Shown here: piece by piece, positions 10,633-18,856 of the stretch
Layout: each line of letters begins with the position of its first letter
How positions within the stretch are numbered: the first letter of the stretch is position 1
NCBI GenBank assembly: GCA_019634625.1
Contig: JAHCBA010000011.1
Span: forward strand, 1 to 64,000
Direction: 5' to 3'
From: Verrucomicrobiia bacterium
GTDB taxonomy: Bacteria > Verrucomicrobiota > Verrucomicrobiia > Limisphaerales > CAIMTB01
Length of the DNA: 64,000 nucleotides
Notes under the pieces: generated by a model
The model's database searches: none
The model's input: only the letters and a program-made list of their open reading frames with translations
What the model was told of the DNA's origin: nothing
Translations under genes and position numbers: made by a program

Positions 10633-11940
10633 TCAGAACGAGAAGCCGTAGGCACCGGAGAGGAGGTGGACATCCACCTCGTAGCGGCCGAGGAAGCCGG
10701 GGTTCTGGTTGCTGGCGATGCGGCGATCCGCATAGAACACCCGGGAGTAGGCCAGCCCGAGGCGGTGGCGTCCATGCCGATATCCCACTCCGGCGGCGAT
10801 GGCGTGCTGGTTGGCGTCGGGGATTTCGGGGGAGAAGGTGTGATCGGGTACGGGGCTTTCGAAGAACTGGTAGCTGGCCTGGAGGCGCCAGCCGGAGCCG
10901 AGGTCCCAGGTGCCGGCGACGCCGACGGTGAGGGTATCGCGCCAGTCCTGACGGATTTCGGGCGCGAGGAGTCCGGCGAAGGGGCCGAGGGCGGCGGCGG
11001 GAACGCCGATGGGCAGGGTGTCGAAGCGGGAGAATTCGAGCCATTCGAGGTTGGCTTCGACGCGGAAGGCGTCGGTGATCTGCCATCCGTAGCCGACGGC
11101 GAGGATGGTGGGGAAACGGATGCGGCTGGCGAAGGGGGCACCGAGGGCGCCGCCGGGCACGCCGGGCACGCCGGTGGCCAGGAGGTTGCCGTCGTAGTTG
11201 ACGTTGAGGGGGGTGCGCAGGGTGGCGGCGAGGCGGTGGTTGGGGACGAACTCCCAGGTGACGCCAAAGTTGGCGCCGATGCCCGTGCCGGAGCCGTCGA
11301 GGCGCAGGTCGCCATCGGGGAGTCCGGGGATGCCGGTGAGGAGCCCGAGCGGCATGAAGCGGCGGAGGGACAGTTCGGAGTACATCACATCGAGGCCGAA
11401 GCCGAGATGGAGGCCGTCGGCGGCGCGGACGGCGAGGGAGGGATTGAAATTGAAGCTGCTCAACTCGACGTAGCGGGCGGCGGTGTAGCGCAGGGCGTCG
11501 CCTTCGCCCCAGTCGATGGAGAGGCCGTAGGGGACGCTGACGCCGAAGCCAAGGGCGACGCGGTCATCGACGAGGGGTCCGCCGGCGAAGAAATGGGGGA
11601 GGAGTTTCCATGGGTCCTCGGTACGGGCGGAGGCGCCGGCGGGGGAGGTGTAGCGAACGGAATGGTGGACGAAGGTGGGTTCGGCGGAGGCTTCCCAGCG
11701 CTGCAGTTCGAGGAGATTGGCCGGGTTGTGAAAGACTGCGGAGGCGTCGTCGATGAAGGCGATGCGGCCGCCGGTGGCGGCGAGACCGGCGGTGCCGGTG
11801 GTGGGGCTGCGGAAGCCTTCGGCGTGAGTGCCGACGGTGCCGACGGTGCCGACGGTGGCGGCGAGGGTGGCGGTCAGGACGGAGAGGCTCCCGCGGGCGG
11901 CGGCGCGAGGGTATTTCGCGGAGACGATGCAACTCGACAC
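10633..11940 (-). CDS. FadL/TodX (OMPP1) family outer-membrane transport protein
   Basis: An outer-membrane beta-barrel of the FadL/TodX family, which imports hydrophobic compounds such as long-chain fatty acids or aromatics. After the signal peptide come the family hatch-like start FRSPTTGTAGLAATGGRIAF, the DASAVFHNPANL motif, alternating amphipathic strands and the C-terminal SGAYGFSF ending in Phe, as in proteins inserted by BamA. I place the start at GTG 11940, which gives a basic n-region, a hydrophobic stretch and cleavage after THA. An ATG at 12039 adds 33 Pro-rich residues that do not look like a signal. The signal region contains GTCGGCACC triplications, and a 26-bp imperfect duplication occurs near the start (CAAAHGSLG/RAAARGSLS). 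Confidence 0.85.
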   Translation of the reverse strand: MSSCIVSAKYPRAAARGSLSVLTATLAATVGTVGTVGTHAEGFRSPTTGTAGLAATGGRIAFIDDASAVFHNPANLLELQRWEASAEPTFVHHSVRYTSPAGASARTEDPWKLLPHFFAGGPLVDDRVALGFGVSVPYGLSIDWGEGDALRYTAARYVELSSFNFNPSLAVRAADGLHLGFGLDVMYSELSLRRFMPLGLLTGIPGLPDGDLRLDGSGTGIGANFGVTWEFVPNHRLAATLRTPLNVNYDGNLLATGVPGVPGGALGAPFASRIRFPTILAVGYGWQITDAFRVEANLEWLEFSRFDTLPIGVPAAALGPFAGLLAPEIRQDWRDTLTVGVAGTWDLGSGWRLQASYQFFESPVPDHTFSPEIPDANQHAIAAGVGYRHGRHRLGLAYSRVFYADRRIASNQNPGFLGRYEVDVHLLSGAYGFSF

Positions 11941-12254
11941 CCCGAGGCTTCCGTGGGCGGCGGCGCAAGGGGATGGGAGCCTGGGGTCTGGGAGAGGTGC
12001 GGGGGACGAGACAGGGGACGGGAGGGGATGGGAGTGCATGACTTTCTGAATTCTTATGCCCGCGGGGGGATGGAGGAAGCAAGCGGCGTCTATGATGAGG
12101 GTTCTTCAAAAATACTCTCACCGGAGTTTTGCTTTCCTACGAAGGGATGGTGTAGGAACGCCGCATGCGCCGAAGCGAGTTGTTCCGGGGCGAAGAAGCG
12201 GCGCGGGCAACCGGGGGTGCGCCTTAGTCACGCCCGCTTAAGTGATTCCATTAC
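11941..12254. other. Divergent intergenic region between the porin and the phc-like operon
   Basis: About 310 bp between the leftward porin and the rightward methyltransferase operon, so promoters for both must lie here. The stretch 12091-12140 is AT-rich relative to its surroundings and is the likeliest promoter zone. I see no convincing -35/-10 pair, operator or RNA structure. There is no Shine-Dalgarno sequence just before the ATG at 12255. Confidence 0.5.
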
Positions 12255-13712
12255 ATGGGACTGAGCAACAGCGACAATCCGCTGCTAGTGAGTCGCGACT
12301 TACTGGTCACGTGTCGGAACAGTCTTGGGGCGCCGGTGCGAGCGACGCCGGTACGACTGTCGCGGTACACGGCGCTCCTGGAGATCTACAATCCGCACAG
12401 CATTCTTCAGTTGTCGGAGGTGCTGGCGGAGTTTCGGATCAACATCGGGGAGCGGTGTGTGTACGCGGGGCGGGGGGTGGTGAGCAGCATCGTCAACACC
12501 GGCATCATGGTGATGTGCGAGGTGACGCTGGACGACGGGTGGCTGGACGTTGATTTGTTCTCGCCGATCGCGCAGCCGGAGCGGTTGCGGGAGGAGTTCC
12601 AGGGATTCATCGCCAACTGGCGGCGGCTGCAGGCGATCAGTCCGGACTTCAAGGTGGCGGTGGCGGATTTCCAGATGTTGCTGACGGAGCTGCGGCGGTG
12701 GCTGGACCAGGTGGAACTGGGGGTGCGATCCGAGCCGGTGGGGATGCGATCGGAGATGGAGAAGCGGGTTTTGACGTCGCTGGAGTTGCGGATTGTGGAG
12801 GAGGCGAACGAATGGTTCGGGAAGTTCGACGCGGTGGCGAGCCAGGTGGATGAGGAGACGCGACCGGCGCACCGGGCGTATGCGCGGCGGCAGATTCATC
12901 CGCTGGTGATGTGTTCCCCGTTTGTGTACCGGACGTTCCACAAGCCGCTGGGATACGCCGGGGACTACGAGATGGTGAACATGATTCTGCGGGAGCCCCA
13001 CGAGGGGGCGACGCTGTTTGCCAAGCTGGTGAACGCGTTGTTTCTGCAGAATCCGCCGGCGCAGGCGCACCGGAACCGGATTCATCATTTGCGGGCGCGG
13101 CTGGTGGAGGAGACGGCGCGGGTGGCGGCGCGGGGACGGAGGGCGCGGATTTTCAATCTCGGGTGCGGGCCGGCCCGGGAGGTGCAGTTGTTCCTGGGGG
13201 AGAACGGGGAATCGGACGAGGCGGACTTTGTGCTGGCGGACTTCAACACCGAGACGCTGGGGTTTGCGCGGGGATTGCTGGAGGAGTTGAAGGGGCGGCA
13301 CCGTCGGCGGACCGGGCTGGAGTATGTGGAGAAGTCGGTGCACCAGCTCTTGAAGGAGGCGATGCGGGGCGGGGACGGGCCGATGGCCGGGGGGTTTGAC
13401 TTCGTGTATTGCGCGGGGTTGTTCGACTATGTTTCCGACCGGGTGTGCCGGCGGCTGACGGAGTTGTTTTACTCGATGCTGGCTCCGGGCGGGCTGATGC
13501 TGGTGACCAATGTGGATGCTTCGAAGCCGTTCCGGCACTCGATGGACTATCTGTTGGAGTGGCACCTGATCTTCCGGGACCGGAACCAGATGCGGACGCT
13601 GCTGCCGGAGAGCGTGTCGGCGGTGGAGCGGAACGTGCTGGCGGACCCGATCGAGGTGAACCTGTATCTCGAGGCCCGCAAACCCCCGGAGGCGGCGCCC
13701 GCGCATGGCTGA
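12255..13712 (+). CDS. PhcB-like SAM-dependent methyltransferase with N-terminal PilZ-like domain
   Basis: A 485-residue protein and first gene of a three-gene signalling operon. Residues about 10-110 form a PilZ-like beta domain (VYAGRGVVSSIVNTGIMV) without an intact c-di-GMP motif. A helical linker follows, then FHKPLGYAGDYEMVNMI, a motif I associate with the family named after PhcB, the enzyme making 3-hydroxy fatty-acid methyl ester signals in Ralstonia. The C-terminal Rossmann methyltransferase has SAM motif I at about 299-307 (FNLGCGPAREV), an acidic motif II (VLADFNTE) and FDFVYCAGLFDYVSD. Its stop overlaps the sensor kinase start by 8 nt. That it makes a diffusible lipid signal is inferred from family resemblance and context. 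Confidence 0.72.
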   Translation: MGLSNSDNPLLVSRDLLVTCRNSLGAPVRATPVRLSRYTALLEIYNPHSILQLSEVLAEFRINIGERCVYAGRGVVSSIVNTGIMVMCEVTLDDGWLDVDLFSPIAQPERLREEFQGFIANWRRLQAISPDFKVAVADFQMLLTELRRWLDQVELGVRSEPVGMRSEMEKRVLTSLELRIVEEANEWFGKFDAVASQVDEETRPAHRAYARRQIHPLVMCSPFVYRTFHKPLGYAGDYEMVNMILREPHEGATLFAKLVNALFLQNPPAQAHRNRIHHLRARLVEETARVAARGRRARIFNLGCGPAREVQLFLGENGESDEADFVLADFNTETLGFARGLLEELKGRHRRRTGLEYVEKSVHQLLKEAMRGGDGPMAGGFDFVYCAGLFDYVSDRVCRRLTELFYSMLAPGGLMLVTNVDASKPFRHSMDYLLEWHLIFRDRNQMRTLLPESVSAVERNVLADPIEVNLYLEARKPPEAAPAHG

Positions 13713-16605
13713 GCTTGGCAAGGAGGTGTTGTCGGCATTTCGCCGGCACGAGCGGTCGATCGGGCTGCAGCGGCTCCGGCTCGGGTGCTGGATTGCGATG
13801 GCGCTGACGCCGCCGGGCCTGGTGATCGACGTGCTGTATTACAAGCCGAAGCAGGATGTGTCGGTGGACATCATCGTGCTGCTGTTCATCCGGCTGATCT
13901 GCACGGCGGCGATCCTGCCGATCCTGTACCTGTCGTGGCAGCGTTTCGGAATCCGGCATTACCGGCTGCTGGGGGTGCTGCTGGCGGCGGCGCCGGCATT
14001 GTGCATGGCGTTGATCATCGGGGTCACCGACGGGACGGCGTCGCCGTATTACGCCGGGCTGAATCTGGTGCTGCTCGGGGTGGGGATGGTGATGCAGTGG
14101 ACCCTGGTACAGAGTCTGTCGGCGGCGGTGATGGTCATCGTCATGTATCTGGGGGCGGTGATTCTGTCGCCGTCGTCGTTCCAGGCGGGGATCTTCCTGA
14201 ACAACATCTGGTTCATGCTGCTGACCTCGATCATCGTGGTGATTGGGAGCCAGGTGAGCAGCAAGCTTCGGTTCAGCGACTTCGTGTCACGGCACAATCT
14301 GGACCGGAGCCGGCACGATTTGGAGGCGACCAACGAGCGTCTTGGGGAGACGAACCAGCGTCTGGCGGAGACGAACCAGCGCATGCGGGAGCTGGACGAG
14401 CTGAAGGGCCGGTTCTTCGCGAATATCAGTCATGAGCTGCGTACGCCGCTGACCCTGCTGCTGGGGCCGATCGAGCATCTTTCGCAGCACCCGGCGATCG
14501 TCCGGGACGAGCGTCTGCGGGAGTATGTGGGGACGATGCAGGACAACGCGCTGCGATTGTTGAAGCTGATCAACGATCTGCTGGACCTGGTGCGGCTGGA
14601 TGCGGGGCAGTTCCGTCTGCACAAGGTGCGGTTCGAGGTGGCGACCTTCACGGCGGGATTGCTGAACGCGGTGCGACGGTTTGCGGAGGACCGGGGATTG
14701 CGGGTGAGCTGCAACAACGCGCCGGAGTTGTCAGAGATGTGCGGGGACCCGGACAAGCTGGAGAAGGTCCTGCTGAATCTGTTGTTCAACAGCATCAAGT
14801 TCACCCCGGCGGGGGGCGAGGTGCGATTGAACGGGTATCGGGACGGGCCCTGGGTGGTCTTCGAGGTGAGGGACACGGGCATGGGGATCTCGCCGGAGAA
14901 CCTGGCGCAGCTTTTCCAGCGCTTCTGGCAGGCCGACAGCTCGTCGCACCGGAAGTACCAGGGAGCCGGACTGGGCCTGGCCCTGGTGAAGGAGCTGGTG
15001 GAGGCGCACGGCGGCGAGGTGATGGCGCGGAGCGAGGTGGGGAAGGGGACCACCATGACCGTGCGGCTGCCGTTGGAGGGCGAAGGGGAGGCTGCCAAGG
15101 GGACGGGGCGGGCCGCGGCGCCGGCCGGGGAGAAGGGGAACGAGGCGACAGGACACGGGACGGCAGGCGGCGACGCGGGGCCCGCGGGCGTGGCGGTGGG
15201 TGCGGCGTCCCGGCCGGTGGAGGGCGACGGAGGGAGGAACGGGTCCGGGGCCGGGGAGGAGGAGGTGGAAGGGGAGGGGGTGGAGGCCGGGGTCGAGGCT
15301 GGGGGGTCGGGGACGCCGGCGGGGTTTGAGACGCGGCGGCACCTGGCGGCGCTGTACAAGCGGGCGGAGCTGCATGCGAGCATCACGCCGTTACGGGCGA
15401 GTCTGCGGCCGTGGGATCCGGGACGGGGTGGGAATCGCCCGGAGATCCTGGTGGTGGACGACGAGCCGGACATGCTGCGGTTTCTGCGGAGCCAGTTGGA
15501 AGACGATTACCAGGTGCGGGAGGCGGTGGACGGCGATCAGGCGACGGTGATGGCCTCGCAGTATCTGCCGGACGCGGTGGTGTGCGACATGATGCTACCG
15601 GAGAAGGACGGGCTGCAGGTTTGCCGGGAGTTGCGGGCCAATCACACCACCCGATCGCTGCCGTTCCTGATGCTGACGGCGCGGGCGGACGACGAGACGA
15701 AGCTGGCGGCGCTGGGGGCGGGGGCGAGCGACTTCTTGCCGAAGCCGTTTTCGACGGCGGAATTGAAGCTGCGTTTGAAGAACCTGGTGGATGCGCACCG
15801 GCTGCAGGAGGAGCTGGCGCGGCAGAACCGGAAGCTGGCTTCGACTCTGGAGGAGCTGCGGGAGACGGAGATGCAGCTTGTGCAGGCGGAGAAGATGGCG
15901 TCGCTCGGGCGTCTCAGCGCGGGGATCATCCACGAGATCAACAATCCTCTGAACTTTGCGCGGACCGGGCTGCACGTCCTGAAGCGGCACAGCCAGCATA
16001 TTCCGGCGGAACTGCGCGAGGAGTACGACGAGGTGTTGCAGGACATCGGGGACGGCATCGTGCGGGTTTCGACGATTGTGGGGGATTTGCGGCAGTTCAG
16101 TCATCCCCAGGGCGACGCCGTGGCGGAGGTGGATGTGGGGACGGCGGTGGAGGCGGCATTGCGGTTCCTGTCGGCGGACTGGAAGGACGGGCGGGTGGAC
16201 GTGGCGAACGAGATTCCGGAGGGATTCGTGGTGTACGCGAACCGGAACAAGCTGGTGCAGGTGTTGCTGAACCTGTGTCAGAACGCGATCGACGCGATGC
16301 GGGACCATCCGCCGGCGGAGGGCAAGGCGCGGCTGCAATTGCGGGCGTGGCAGGAGGACGGGCGACGGCGGCTGGGGGTACGGGACAACGGCCCGGGCAT
16401 CCCGGCGAACCACCTGGCGCACATTTTCGAACCGTTTTACACGACGAAGGACGTTGGCAAGGGCATGGGGCTCGGGTTGAGCATCTGCTACCGGATCATG
16501 GAGGAGGTTGGGGGGCGGATCACGGTGGACACGGAGGAGGGGCAATACTGCGAATTCGTCTTGGACTTTCCCGATCGGTTTGACGATAAGGAAGCCGAAG
16601 GATAA
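13705..16605 (+). CDS. Six-TM hybrid sensor kinase HK-REC-HK (PhcS-like)
   Basis: A 966-residue membrane kinase. Six hydrophobic helices (about 27-185, including SPYYAGLNLVLLGVGMVMQW) form an input domain like that of lipid-signal sensors such as PhcS and LqsS. Then come a coiled coil with ETNQRL repeats, DHp His243 (NISHELRTPLTLLLGP), and HATPase (NLLFNSIKF, DTGMGIS, GAGLGLALVKEL). A low-complexity Gly/Ala/Glu linker (about 455-545) leads to a receiver with Asp628 (VVCDMMLPEKDG), a coiled coil and a second kinase with His743 (GIIHEINNPLNF) and its own ATPase domain (DNGPGIP, GKGMGLGLSICYRI). It overlaps the methyltransferase gene by 8 nt and is followed 30 bp later by the receiver-ATPase gene. 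Confidence 0.9.
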   Translation: MAELGKEVLSAFRRHERSIGLQRLRLGCWIAMALTPPGLVIDVLYYKPKQDVSVDIIVLLFIRLICTAAILPILYLSWQRFGIRHYRLLGVLLAAAPALCMALIIGVTDGTASPYYAGLNLVLLGVGMVMQWTLVQSLSAAVMVIVMYLGAVILSPSSFQAGIFLNNIWFMLLTSIIVVIGSQVSSKLRFSDFVSRHNLDRSRHDLEATNERLGETNQRLAETNQRMRELDELKGRFFANISHELRTPLTLLLGPIEHLSQHPAIVRDERLREYVGTMQDNALRLLKLINDLLDLVRLDAGQFRLHKVRFEVATFTAGLLNAVRRFAEDRGLRVSCNNAPELSEMCGDPDKLEKVLLNLLFNSIKFTPAGGEVRLNGYRDGPWVVFEVRDTGMGISPENLAQLFQRFWQADSSSHRKYQGAGLGLALVKELVEAHGGEVMARSEVGKGTTMTVRLPLEGEGEAAKGTGRAAAPAGEKGNEATGHGTAGGDAGPAGVAVGAASRPVEGDGGRNGSGAGEEEVEGEGVEAGVEAGGSGTPAGFETRRHLAALYKRAELHASITPLRASLRPWDPGRGGNRPEILVVDDEPDMLRFLRSQLEDDYQVREAVDGDQATVMASQYLPDAVVCDMMLPEKDGLQVCRELRANHTTRSLPFLMLTARADDETKLAALGAGASDFLPKPFSTAELKLRLKNLVDAHRLQEELARQNRKLASTLEELRETEMQLVQAEKMASLGRLSAGIIHEINNPLNFARTGLHVLKRHSQHIPAELREEYDEVLQDIGDGIVRVSTIVGDLRQFSHPQGDAVAEVDVGTAVEAALRFLSADWKDGRVDVANEIPEGFVVYANRNKLVQVLLNLCQNAIDAMRDHPPAEGKARLQLRAWQEDGRRRLGVRDNGPGIPANHLAHIFEPFYTTKDVGKGMGLGLSICYRIMEEVGGRITVDTEEGQYCEFVLDFPDRFDDKEAEG

Positions 16606-16635
16606 GAGGACCCACGGAGCATCGACGGTGCCGGC

Positions 16636-17898
16636 ATGAACTCGATCTACGATTACAAGCGGTTCGCCATTCTCTATGTGGATGACGAAGAGAAGTCGCT
16701 GAAGTACTTCACGCGCGCATTCACGGACACGTTTCGCATCTTCACGGCGAACAGCGCGCAGGAGGGGTATCGAATTCTGGAGGACCACCAGGATGAGATC
16801 GGCGTGGTGATGACGGATCAGCGCATGCCTGGGGAGCAGGGCGTGCAGTTCCTGGAACGGGCCCGGAGGCTGCGGCCGCAGATCATCCGGATCCTGGCCA
16901 CGGCGTTCGCCGACCTGGACGCGGCAATCTCGGCGGTGAACAGCGGCGCCATCTACAAGTACGTGACCAAGCCGTGGGAGCCGACGGAGCTGGAGACCAC
17001 GCTGAAGCGGAGTCTCGAGTTCTTCTCGGTGCAGATCGAGCGGGACCTGTTGCTGCGGGAGAAGCTCTCCGTGCTGCACCGGCTGTTGATCACCGACCGG
17101 GTGTTGAGCCTTGGGGTGCTGGCGGCGGGTCTCGGCCGGCACGTCCGGCACGCGTTGGAGGCGGTGGGGACGTTCCTCGAGCTGGCGCCGAACATGGCGG
17201 GATCGGAAGTGGTGGACCTGGACCGGTTGCGGGAGCCGAACTTCTGGGAGGCGCTGCACAACCATGCCCACGGGCGGCTGCGGTTCATCCTGGGGTTGCT
17301 GGACGACCTGGCGGAGGACCGCGGCGCCAGCTTCCGGTTTGACCAGGAGGTGCGGTTGCGCGAGGCGGTGGACGAGGGGATCCAGCCGATTGCCGGGGAT
17401 CTGGCGACGCGACGGATCGAGGTGGCCAATCTGGTTCCCGCGGATCTGCCGGCCGTGCTGGTGGATCCGAGGCGGTTCCGGAAGCTCTTCTCGTTCCTGC
17501 TGCGCCATGAGCTGGCGACGCTGCCCGAGGGTTCCGTGGTCCGCATCGAGGCGAGCCTGCGTCCTTCCGGAGGGGACCGGGCGGAGGAGATCGACGTGTT
17601 CGTGACGGACAACGGCAAGGGAATTCCGCCGCAGACGGTGTTGTCCTTGTTCGACCCGCTGCAGGTGGACGGTCAGCCCACGTCGGAGTCGGAGATGTAC
17701 CTGATGGCGGTGTACTTCATTGTGTACCACCACGGCGGGCGGATCCAGGTGGGGCAACCGGCCGGGCGGGGTTTGGCGTTGACCTTGACGCTGCCCTTGC
17801 GGCCGAAGCCGAGCGAGCCTGGGGACGAGACGCGGGATTTCCTGGTGCGGGCGATGACCAACGAGCGGCTTTGGGATCGGCTGCTGGCCGGGGTCTAG
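16636..17898 (+). CDS. Receiver domain fused to kinase-like ATPase domain (PhcR/PhcQ-like)
   Basis: A 420-residue cytoplasmic protein closing the operon. The N-terminal receiver (about 8-125) has phospho-acceptor Asp61 in VVMTDQRMPG, Lys in YVTKPWEP, and Asp-Asp near 16. A helical segment follows with GRHVRHALEAVGTFLELAP (His169 and His172), where a DHp helix would lie. This lacks the canonical H-E/D-x-x-N/T-P motif. The C-terminal HATPase-like part has DNGKGIPPQTV, but its N-box is weak (FSFLLRHEL). A receiver followed by a kinase-like domain is the unusual layout described for PhcR and PhcQ of Ralstonia. There is no DNA-binding domain, so output must go through protein contacts or another regulator. 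Confidence 0.8.
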   Translation: MNSIYDYKRFAILYVDDEEKSLKYFTRAFTDTFRIFTANSAQEGYRILEDHQDEIGVVMTDQRMPGEQGVQFLERARRLRPQIIRILATAFADLDAAISAVNSGAIYKYVTKPWEPTELETTLKRSLEFFSVQIERDLLLREKLSVLHRLLITDRVLSLGVLAAGLGRHVRHALEAVGTFLELAPNMAGSEVVDLDRLREPNFWEALHNHAHGRLRFILGLLDDLAEDRGASFRFDQEVRLREAVDEGIQPIAGDLATRRIEVANLVPADLPAVLVDPRRFRKLFSFLLRHELATLPEGSVVRIEASLRPSGGDRAEEIDVFVTDNGKGIPPQTVLSLFDPLQVDGQPTSESEMYLMAVYFIVYHHGGRIQVGQPAGRGLALTLTLPLRPKPSEPGDETRDFLVRAMTNERLWDRLLAGV

Positions 17899-17922
17899 GG
17901 CGGTCTCGCGGGTTTTCCGGCG

Positions 17923-17954
17923 GGGGGCGATTTTCTTTGTAAGAAATCGCCCCC
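17923..17954 (+). terminator. Strong hairpin after the phc-like operon
   Basis: Inverted repeat starting 25 bp after the operon's last stop. The arms GGGGGCGATTTTCT and AGAAATCGCCCCC pair over 13 bp with one bulged T around a short TTTGTA-type loop. No U-run follows (CTTCGTGCG), so it is not a classical intrinsic terminator, but its position fits transcript termination or 3'-end stabilisation. Confidence 0.6.
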
Positions 17955-18154
17955 TTCGTGCGTTTACCGGGGGAGCCCGCTGCGGGCCGGGCGAATCAAG
18001 GAGTCGCCAAGGGTCGCTGTGGGGCAAGGAAGGTCCGTCTTTACCGACCGACCGACCGTCCGCCATCCGTCCGCCATCCGTCCGGTGTTCCGGAGGGGGG
18101 CGGGGGAGCGGGGTTTCGACATCACCGCAAACCTTCACCAACCGTTAACCTGCC

Positions 18155-18490
18155 ATGTCGTCATCGAACAAGCCCGCGCATGAGGTCCGCCTGGGGGCGG
18201 TCAAGGCCACCATCTGGCGGAACGAGCACGAATCTGGAGTGCGTTTCAACACGGTGCTGAGCAAGATCTATCGGGAAGGGGAGCAATGGAAGAACACCGA
18301 CAATTTTGGCCGGGAAGATCTGCTGCTGGTGGCGAAGGTGGCTGACGCCGCCCACACCTGGATATACGCCCAGAACCGGGAGGGGACGGGGCAGGGTGGG
18401 AGTGGAGGTGCGGGCGGAGGTGCGGGCGGAGGTTCGGCGGGCGGGAGCGGCCGTTCCGGCGGAATGGGAGGGGGGATGCGATCGCGCTGA
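18155..18490 (+). CDS. Small conserved protein of unknown function with Gly-rich tail
   Basis: A 111-residue protein. Residues 1-80 have a conserved look (LGAVKATIWRNEHESGVRFNTVLSKIYREGEQWKNTDNFGREDLLLVAKVADAAHTWIY, quoted in part by motif: AVKATIW, FNTVLSKIYR, GREDLLLVAKV). I have seen similar small unnamed proteins in Planctomycetota, Verrucomicrobiota and Bacteroidota. The predicted fold is a few beta strands followed by one amphipathic helix. The last 30 residues are Gly/Ser repeats ending MGGGMRSR, a layout reminiscent of single-stranded nucleic-acid-binding proteins, but that is only analogy. It has its own 256-bp upstream region and probably its own promoter. Confidence 0.75.
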   Translation: MSSSNKPAHEVRLGAVKATIWRNEHESGVRFNTVLSKIYREGEQWKNTDNFGREDLLLVAKVADAAHTWIYAQNREGTGQGGSGGAGGGAGGGSAGGSGRSGGMGGGMRSR

Positions 18491-18564
18491 GCCCTTGGGG
18501 GTGGGGGGACCGGGGCGACGCCGGAATTCGGCCCCGGAACGCCGGCACGAACGGGGCGCACCGG

Positions 18565-18803
18565 GCGCATCCCGGAGTCGTGGGGCGAGGTGCGAACTTC
18601 GCGAAGGGACGCCTCGGGGGCGGATTTGGGAGGCTCACGCTGGAGCGAGTCCACCGAACGGTTCCGGCAGGGCGGGGACGTGGGGGCACGGGGTCGGTCG
18701 GACCTGGTTTGGTGTGCACGCTTTAGCGTGTCGGGGGTCGAGTTCCACGAGGCCGCAACGGTGTGGCGCGTTGGGTTGAGGACTCGCGGAGTTCGTCCCC
18801 CCG
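18565..18803. repeat. Dispersed inverted-end element, degenerate copy A
   Basis: The left end GCGCATCCCGGAGTCGTGGGG (18565-18585) matches the inverted termini of the complete elements at 23046-23210 and 45508-45669. The conserved core appears at 18739-18803 (AGTTCCACGAGGCCGCAACGG then ACTCGCGGAGTTCGTCC) in the same orientation as the 45.5-kb copy. About 150 bp of unrelated sequence separates end and core, and no right end was found. It lies immediately 3' of the DUF1080 gene (stop at 18857). The rest of the 18491-18856 spacer holds nothing else I recognise. Confidence 0.7.
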
Positions 18804-18856
18804 AATTGCTGCCGGCTCACCGACCCTTCGCGGACGGACCCGCGCCGCAGGGGGAA

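Noticed and set aside
12270-12590. PilZ domain as c-di-GMP receptor
   Set aside because: The fold looks PilZ-like, but the RxxxR and D/NxSxxG motifs are not intact, so I do not claim c-di-GMP binding.
15595-18141. Leftward open frame of 848 codons over the kinase and receiver genes
   Set aside because: Arg/Gln/Pro/Leu-rich shadow of two genes with clear conserved motifs on the other strand.
18590-18850. Small frames around the element copies (for example containing GLRTRG)
   Set aside because: The same peptide-like strings recur because the DNA repeat recurs; they have no gene features.
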